64,000 nt of DNA from Chloranthus sessilifolius (taxonomy: Eukaryota; Streptophyta; Magnoliopsida; Chloranthales; Chloranthaceae). Below are positions 56,864 through 64,000 of this stretch, piece by piece. Each line of letters starts with the position of its first letter. Positions within the stretch are counted from its first letter, which is position 1. The stretch is taken from contig CM037590.1 of assembly GCA_021018995.1 (NCBI GenBank), positions 107,075,097-107,139,096 of the forward strand, written 5' to 3'. The notes below the pieces were generated by a model. The model ran no database searches. It had not been told where the DNA came from and worked only from the letters and a program-made list of their open reading frames with translations. Made by a program: the position numbers and the translations under genes.

Positions 56864-58387
56864 TTTGCTAGTCCCTGAGCAAAGACAAAATTTAAAAATA
56901 GAATGAAAAGCCATTTTTGTAGGGAGCACAGTTGCATTTAGCATATGCAACAAGCCTTTTAAACCCTAGGTGATCCCTAGGAGGAGTGAAGTCTCCTGAG
57001 GGTTTTCGTGAAGGTACCTAATAAACTTCTCCATGGGACGTTGGCATTAGTGCAATGTCATCCCATGAGCAATCAAAGATCAAAATTAGTTACTCTTGAA
57101 TCAATGTTTAAAGAAATTTAGGTTTATTGTTTGCAAGGATTTCAACATTTATAAACCTTATGAATGTTTCACTCTTTCCAATCTGTGAGCAGCCATAGAA
57201 ATCATGCAAATGTGTCATGAGTTCATCATTTGAATAAAATTAGGTTATAAGTCATACTTAATGTGCTCAAGTTCCAACCCAAACACTTACTGTGTGTACT
57301 CTCATCAAGATTTTTGTTGAAGGGTTCATTTTCACTCAAGCTCAAGAGCGCTTACATCTCCCAAATGGATTTGTAAGCATGAGCATAGGCATGATTCTCG
57401 GCATCCTTGACATCTCCTCACCATAGATTGGGAAACTGATTATCTCACATGACAGTTCACTCAACTTTGGATCACAAGGACTTTTAGTGGGTTTGTTGTA
57501 TGGCTCGTGGAGTGAGGTTTCGTGGATAGGAAGGTTGAACAGTGTTTGGATTTTTGAGAAGTCAGAATTGAAGGAGGTGGTTCATGACTCCACCTTCTTG
57601 AGTTTAGCTTCTTTGAGATTCTCGTTCAAAGTACTCAGTTCTTCTTCCTTTGATCTTGAATTTTCAACATAAAGTTCCCTTTTGCCTTTTTTTGCTTGCT
57701 TCTTTTTCACATTGTTTTTCTTTTACTTTCTCACACCACCCCATTTTGAGGTATTTCTTCTTCATTTATTTTGATATTTGCCCGTAAATGTTCCATCTTT
57801 ACTTTTTCTCCTTTAACTCCCTAATTCTCAAGGTGAGGAAGGCTGAATTGGTTCCATTGATTCAAAAAGAAAAATGGGTGTTTTGATGAAGCATTGTAGG
57901 ATTTATAGCTCAATTGGGGTACAAACAAGGCAGATCTTTCTTGGTTGGTTCTTAAGCTCAAGTCCAAAGAAGGCCTTGATCTTTTCCTCGATTTCATGAA
58001 TGTTGCTTGTTTTGATTTGGAGTTTCCTAATTTCTAGTGGATCTAATGCCTCAGTCCTTTGAATCGAAAAGGGTTGCCTCGGTCACTCTTCAACAGAGAT
58101 GTAAAACATATAGGCTCAATTCTCACCGGTTATGGTTTTTCCTTGAGCTTTTAAGTATATCTTTACCTTTTCTCTTCCGTGGACTTGCTATGTGCTAATA
58201 CAAGTGTATTTTCCGGTGTTAACATCATGGAAATGTGGAATATTGTAGGGTTTAGAATGTCTAAATTCTTGCAAAGAAAATTTTAAAATTTCCACATTGT
58301 CATGATTCTTAAGTAAATTGATTCATTCTCGATTACTTTGGTGATTGTGATGCCCTTATGCTAATTATCCCATGGGCAGACTGCTTG
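56864..58387 (-). other. A2 3' non-coding region
   Basis: No gene. Minus-strand blocks gatccaaagtt and atgcctatgctcatgctt near 57470-57360 match the A1 3' region (48376-48490), so this is the same untranslated segment. Confidence 0.5.
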
Positions 58388-58710
58388 CCATACCCCCAAA
58401 CCTATGGGGAAAGGTCCTCACCGGTTCAAAGGTGGCATGGTCACATTATACCGGAAAAATTGAAACAAGGCAAAGAAAATCGAGAAAGTGTAGTTCGCAA
58501 AGAATCGAGCTTGATGTCTATTTGAAATGGATTTGGCTCCGTAAAGATCTTTTCGCAGGACTTCTCCCGATTTTCTATTCGAAAGGAAATTTTAACTATT
58601 CGAATAGAACATGGTTCTTTTCGAGTAGTTCATTATGACTCCGTAATCAATTCGAATAGAACTTTGAACTTTTCAAAAGTACTTTTTACTTTGCGATTTG
58701 AACTTTGAAG
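58388..58710 (-). promoter_or_regulatory. A2 internal motif array next to a second polypurine-like tract
   Basis: Between about 58490 and 58705 variants of the A2 LTR motif occur: agttcgcaaag, cttttcgcaggacttc, ggttcttttcgagtagttc, attcgaatagaactttgaac. On the minus strand GGTTTGGGGGTATGG follows at about 58404-58390. In A1 the env-like ORF lies between the equivalent two landmarks; here only about 90 bp separate them. Confidence 0.5.
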
Positions 58711-59870
58711 TGTATTTACACTATGCATAAGAAAAATAGATGAAACAAAGAAAAATCGAAAAACAATGTTGTACAAACATATTATACACTTTTCTACCAT
58801 CGATTTTTGGAGATTCATGATGATAGGTGGGCGACAAGGGCTCTGGGTGTTTTCAATGCATGGTTTGAGCCTCGACCATTTACCTTGAGTATTCTTCCAT
58901 CCTTGGGATCTGAAATATCCACAACTCCGAGGGGAGGCCTTGATGACGTGTATGGCCCTTCCCATCCGGATCTCAATTTGCCAGAAAGAATTTAAGTTTA
59001 GAGTTGAATAACCATACCTTGGACCCCGTATGAACTCTTTTCATGAGGCTCCTATCATGGAATGATTTAACCTTTTCTTTGTACAACTGGAGCTAGTGTA
59101 GGCATCCATCCTCGGTTCTTCGATTCGGAGTTGAAGCTTCGTGGTTACCGGCAGCTAGATCCATATTAAAAGTTTTGATTGCCCACAAGGCCTTATATTC
59201 TAATTCTCGGTAGATGGCATGCCTTGCCATAAACACCGAAAGGGACATCCCTATAGGAGTCTTGTAGGCGCCTAGATGCCCACAAAGCATCATTAAGCTT
59301 AAAGGACCAGTCCTTTTCGTCCTTCTTCACAGCTTTTTCAAAATGTGTTTGATCTCTATTTGAAATTCCACCGCCCACCGTTTGTGGATGATAGGGAGTG
59401 GCTACCTGTGAGTGACAGAGTACTTTTTAATAGAGAGTCAACCGGTAAAAGTGGCTTCCCCATCACTAATGATGGCCTGGGAATCCAAATTTGGAAAAAT
59501 GTGGTCTTTGAGGAATCTTAAAACCACTTTGTGATCATTGATTTGGTAGCTATGGCCTCAATCCACTTGGAGACATAATCCACTACCAAGATGAAATTGT
59601 TTCCATTAGAAGGGGAAAGGGCCCATAAAATCTATGCCCCAAACATCAAACAACTCAACTACCATGATTGGTCAGGGCATTGAGTTTCTTTTGGAAATCT
59701 TGCCCATTTTGCGCCTGCAAGATTTACAAAGGTCAAGGCATCTTTAAAGATTGTGGGCCAATAGAAACCACACCTGCAGAATTTTGCAATGCTTTTATTG
59801 CTAAAATGGCCTCCACAGTCGTTTCATGACACATTGACAATATGCTGTGGAATTCATGGTCCGACACACT
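58711..59870 (-). pseudogene. A2 integrase (degenerate)
   Basis: Zinc finger near 59870-59770 and core near 59650-59150. The first Asp is intact in DVWGIDFMGPFP (about 59633) and the second in AIISDG (about 59470), while the region around the Glu is frameshifted. KDEKDWSFKLNDALWASRR near 59320 and the C-terminal PRSCGYFRSQG / VNG-type traces to about 58800 follow. Frames change many times. Confidence 0.72.
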
Positions 59871-61690
59871 TTCTCGATCACTTGGTCTCGCACAATTCTT
59901 GAATAGATAAGGATCTTCCCAAATGAAATGTTTAACTTGTGAGAAGAAAAGATCTTTATCCATTCGATTCCAATGTTGAGGAATCATCCAATAGCCAAGA
60001 AGTTGACTATGTTTGCAAACCAAGGATCGTGGGTATTGATGGCAAAAGTTGCTCATCGTGAAATGATTCATTAATGGGTAAGCTATCATCCTAGATTGAG
60101 AATTCGGATAAGTGATCACCACCACATTCTCCACTCCTTTCTTATCCTTAATAGATCAAACTCCCGTAATAGGAGGATCCACCGATTAACTGGCTTGGTA
60201 TCCTTCTTAGACAGAAGGTACTTTAGGGCGAGTGGTCAAGAACACCACAATTTGTGAACCTAAAACATAAGGCCCAATTTTTCCAATGCAAACACAATGG
60301 CCAACATTTTCTTTCTCGCTTGTTGTGTAGTTGAGTGGGCATCTATCATGGATCTGGCTGCATAAGCTATGACATGGGGAAGCTTATCCTTTCTCCGCCC
60401 TAGACAGCCTCCTAGGCATAGTCGATGCATCACACATCAGCTCAAAGGGCACCGAATAGTCGGGGATCAAGCAAGATGGGAGCCTAAATCGACATTTCTT
60501 AAGGACCTCAAAGGTCATGCATGCATTCATTAGTAAACACAAAGGAACATCTTGACACGAAATGACAGAGTGGCTTGGAAATTTTATCAAATCTTTGATG
60601 AACCTCCTATAAAATCGCATGCCCTAAGAAACTTCGATTTGATTGGGAGGAGGCAAATGTGCAATTAGATCAATTTTTGCTTGGTCCACCTCTATGCCTT
60701 TATGGGAGACCACATGTCCTAGGACAATGCCTTGATGACCATAAAAATGACTCTTTTCCCACTTAGAACCAAATTGGTTTCTTCACATCTTTGCAACACC
60801 AACTTGAGGTGGTGTAAGCATTGGGAAAAGTTTGTCTCCATAAATTGAAAAGTCATCCATGAAGATCTCCATGAATTGATCAATCATGTCGTAAAAGATG
60901 GCATACATGCATCTTTGAAAAGTAGCAGGGCATTGCAAAGACCAAAGGGCATCCTCCTATAGGCAAAAGTGCCAAAGGGTGAAGGTGGTCTTTTCTTGGT
61001 CCTGGTACACAGGATCTTGTAACGAGTACCCATCAAGGAAGTGAGTAAGCTTTGGCTCGCAAGCTTATCAAGGATTTGGTCAATGAAGGGAGGGGAAATG
61101 GTCTTTCCTTGTCATGGTATTTAATTTTCTGTAGTCTATGCAGGACCCTCCATCCAGCTTGTTTGTCCGGTGGACATAAGTTTACTGATTCAATTTGCTA
61201 GCGTTGATGCCAGATTTCTTAGGCACCACTGTGGGTGCTACCAAGCAGAATCAAATGGGGTAAATGACCCCAAAGATCTAGCCTTGACAACTTCCTTCAT
61301 TACCACTTCTTGCATGTGAGGATTCAACCTTCTTTGCATTTCTCTAGAAGGCTTGGCATCCTCTTCCGTGGATCTTATGCATGCATACAAATTTGGGTTT
61401 ATTCCTCCTAAATCAGCAATGGTCCAAATTGCTTTCTTGTGCTTTTTTAGAACTACCAATGCTCCTCTTCTTGCTCCTTTGTAAGGGAGGAAGAAATAAT
61501 CATGTAGTGTTTGATGATCTCCCAAAACACATATTTCAGATTTTTGGGGAGCTGTTTGAGTTCCAATTGTGGGTCCGAGAAAAGAGGGCAAAGGTACCTT
61601 GGTAACTTGTGGAAGAGGGAGAGGAGCAGTCTCCAAGAGAGAGAACTTGATGATCAAGCAGAGTGCCTTGCACAAAGGCAGACTCCGTTG
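59871..61690 (-). pseudogene. A2 reverse transcriptase and RNase H (degenerate)
   Basis: The open part 61675-61238 holds LHDYFFLPYKG-like linker, RRLNPHMQEVVMKEVVKA. Then FIDQILDKLAS near 61080, FGTFAYRRMPFGL near 60955 and the catalytic FMDD near 60865-60850 (intact). MRFYRRFIKDL starts the 60620-60384 stretch, which runs to LMCDAS of RNase H. Blocks ALKYLLSKK and KEWRMWW near 60230-60120 are the RNase H end. Stops and shifts throughout. Confidence 0.8.
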
Positions 61691-61714
61691 AATTTGATCT
61701 CCTTTCCTTCTTTC

Positions 61715-62260
61715 TCAAGGGATCCCAATCATTTTAAATTGTGGTGGAGTCTTTACCTTGCGTAAATGTTTGTAAAGACTCCTCCACCAGCTCATCAATG
61801 ATGTCAACATGGAAACATTCCTCGCCAGAGAATTGAGGTTGAGTAAAAGATTATACACATTCAATTTAACTTTCATATTTCCAAAAGACACCTCCATGAT
61901 GCCGGACTGCATTGAATGCATGCATTAGTCAGAGCTGTGAATGGTCTTCCTAATGACAGGATGGCGTGGTACTTTTGGTTGGTTCCATGTCCAACACCAA
62001 AAAGTCGCTAGGTAGAAAAACTTGTCTACTCCTACCAAAACATCTTCAATCAACCCCATAGGTTTCCTTTCGGATCATCATATAGTCGTAACACCACTTG
62101 AGTGGGTTTCAATTCCTCCCAAACCTAGCTTCTCATAGATGTATTAGGAAGCGTTGACACTAGCACCCAGATCTAGCAAGGCTTTCTCAATGGTGTGCTC
62201 CCCAATGATGCAGGGATTGTGGGGATTCCGTGGTCTTGCATCTTAGGTGGTGTTGCAATT
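61715..62260 (-). pseudogene. A2 aspartic protease (degenerate)
   Basis: CIIGEHTIEKALLDLGASVN near 62215-62155 is the active-site region. After frame changes, ACIQCS and EVSFGNMKVKLNVYN (about 61930-61845) match the end of the A1 protease block (40141-40215). Confidence 0.72.
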
Positions 62261-63977
62261 GATAGCACTTGGTTGATTTTCTCCAAGAAAGGCCTTCTTG
62301 GATAAATGTATCCTAGGTTGCCTTTTGTGGGTGCACACCTCTTGAGAAATTTTGCATGTTAGGGACTGCTTGATTGCATCAAGAGGTAGATTAATTTTAA
62401 CTTGCTTGAATGTCTCCATCATTTCCTCAATTTTTGTGTTTCCTTTGTCAAAAGGAGAAACTGACTTCATTGCATGGGGAAATGGGAGGTGAGGAACAAA
62501 TTTCTCCTCCTCATCTTTTTCAACAATTTTTTTATTTTACATTTTTTTCATTTTTTGAATTTTCATGTAAATCAATCACCATATTGCTATCCAAATTGTT
62601 GTTCCGCACTTGTTCTTCATCTTTTTCCTCTTCACTACCCATCGTGTTGTTTATTATTCTTCCACTTCTCAAAGTAGTCACCTTTGATTTCCTCATGGCC
62701 ATTTGAGGATTCTCCAACCATGAAGTCCCTTAGGATTGTTCAGTTGGTAGTTTACCCTCTTCTCTCTTAGCCAATGAATTTGAGAGTTGGCCCAGAGTTT
62801 CTTCAATTTTTTAATGCTCGACCGTGAAGGTTCATACCGAGATGAGTTCCAAGATTTTGAAGTGAACTCAAGACCGCTCTTCAAAGGTCGTGGATCTAGG
62901 AGGGCTGGGGTGCATCAGCATGGCTTGTTGTTGGTTAGGTCATGAAAATTTGATTTATTATAAAATTTCACGATATGGGCCGAAAGGTTTGAAAGGTAAT
63001 TGATTTTTGGCTGGCCAGCTGTTGGGGCTGGTAATTTCCGATTCCACCGAGATTAGGATGAGATCTCCATGGGTAGTCATTCATTACATCTCCCATAAGA
63101 TCGAGTGCATGAGCTTGTTCCATCATGAGTTCGGAAATTGTGATGCGTATGGACATTGATCAATGGAATGAGTGGGGACCGCATATCGACATGCCTCCTC
63201 TACTCTTGACCCATTTGGAGCTTTAAATGAGTCCATCACTATCAAATTTTGTGGTCAAATTATCCACTTTCCTTTCCATTTCATTGACTTCATAAACTTT
63301 CCTCTTGTGAATTGGGGATAATTCATCCTAGTGGATTCTCGGTGTCCCTTGGTAGAGATTCCGCCGGGTTGAATTTTCTCCAATCACCTCAAAGAGGTCC
63401 CAAACCTCTTCAACTTTTTCGCAAGTAGGTACCTCCACAAGAGGCATCCACCATGTTCTTGCCCTTCCGATCGAGTTCCTTGATAGAAGCTTTGAACTAC
63501 CGCCATTTAGGAATTTGATGGTGAGGGCATTGCTTTAATCAGCTTTTTTAAACCTTTCCCATGCTTCATGGAAAGTTTCATTGAGTTTTGGGAGAAAGAG
63601 ATGATGCTTTGTCTCAGCTTGGCTGGTTTTAGTCATTGGGAAATATTTTGACAAAATTGACATTGCAAATCATTCCATGATGTGATGTCGTTTGTTAACA
63701 TAGATAACCATGCTCTAGCTTTGTCCTTTAATGAAAAAGGAAAGAGCCTAAGCTTGGTTGCCTCGGACCAAATCGCTATGTTAAATGTTGTGCATAAAGC
63801 CATAAATTCATCAATGTGTTTGTAAGGGTCTTCCTTACTCAATCCATGGAATGAAGGCAACATTTGGATGGTGGAGGACTTAATTTCATAATTTCTCCAC
63901 CGTGGGAAATTGAATGCAAAATGGGGAATTATAAGCACCAGGCAAAGTAGTCTCTTAACAATCGTTTCTTCACCCAT
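62261..63977 (-). pseudogene. A2 gag (degenerate)
   Basis: The open part 63977-63633 contains IQMLPSFHGLSKEDPYKHID, then LRLFPFSLKDKARAWLSML, as in A1. A zinc-knuckle trace (CRYAVPTHSIDQCP) lies near 63205-63165, KVTTLRSGRIINN near 62690-62650, and the segment 62470-62243 (FDKGNTKIEEMMETFKQVKINLPL) leads to the protease. The N-terminus is near or beyond the first Met at 63977. Several stops and shifts. Confidence 0.78.
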
Positions 63978-64000
63978 TTCAGCAGATGTCGTGATGTATG

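Larger units (their letters stand above)
55150..64000 (-). mobile_element. A2: Athila-lineage element on the minus strand, running off the right edge
   Basis: Minus-strand order from the right: gag (63977-62390), protease, RT/RNase H, integrase (to about 58720), then directly a motif array and polypurine-like tracts, and the 3' LTR at 56846-55150. Domain signatures equal those of A1 (LPSFHGLSKEDPYKHIDEF, KLNPHMQEVV, FMDDFS). No env-like ORF is recognisable. Primer site and 5' LTR lie beyond the window. Confidence 0.82.

Noticed and set aside
1-64000. Host gene, tRNA, rRNA or organellar insertion
   Set aside because: No exon with a cellular protein pattern, no tRNA cloverleaf outside the primer-site complement and no rRNA block was recognised on reading both strands.

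Overview
The window is plant nuclear heterochromatin. I see no host gene and no rRNA or tRNA gene; essentially all of it is nested, decayed LTR retrotransposons. Large Tat-lineage Ty3/gypsy elements (second, archaeal-type RNase H; tRNA-Arg primer site) and Athila-lineage elements (env-like ORF, T-rich GGTTTGGGG polypurine tract) point to a flowering plant with a large repeat-rich genome. The species cannot be told. Family names below come from motif recognition by eye, not from a search.

Layout: (1) positions 1-21966 hold a very large Tat-like element, T1, on the minus strand. From its 5' end at the right it has LTR 20354-21966, tRNA-Arg primer site, 67-bp tandem repeats, gag with long Pro/Gln-rich insertions, protease with a G-patch-like tail, a possible intron, RT/RNase H, archaeal-type RNase H and integrase. 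Two pseudogenes on the opposite (plus) strand follow, both related to plant mobile domain proteins, then a polypurine tract and the last 90 bp of the 3' LTR. (2) 21967-24253 holds remnants of other LTRs and minisatellites. (3) 24247-35812 is a second Tat-like element, T2, on the plus strand, truncated at its 3' end and interrupted by a probable solo LTR (29759-32110). (4) 35813-54067 carries the first 56 bp of another LTR, split by a complete Athila-like element, A1 (35870-51066, plus), with a target-site duplication acatt/acgtt, followed by non-coding repeat sequence. (5) 54068-55149 is an LTR fragment. (6) 55150-64000 is a second Athila-like element, A2, on the minus strand, running off the right edge.

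The main observation is architectural. In T1 a short palindrome (arms GGCGTATATA / TATATACGCC) occurs in clusters upstream of four TATA-like boxes: in the LTR, before gag, and before each antisense pseudogene. A1 repeats the design with a different motif (CTCGAG-centred) in its LTR and before its env-like ORF. A2 does so with a third motif (TTTTCGCAAAGTTC) in its LTR and downstream of integrase. The T2 LTR and the solo LTR have further variants just upstream of TATAAATAG. I read this as family-specific cis-element arrays shared by the LTR promoter and the promoters of internal accessory genes, possibly bound by an element-encoded factor. That last step is inference.

Nearly every reading frame carries stops or frameshifts, mostly explicable as C-to-T or G-to-A change, as expected for old methylated copies. 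None of the elements looks autonomous now.
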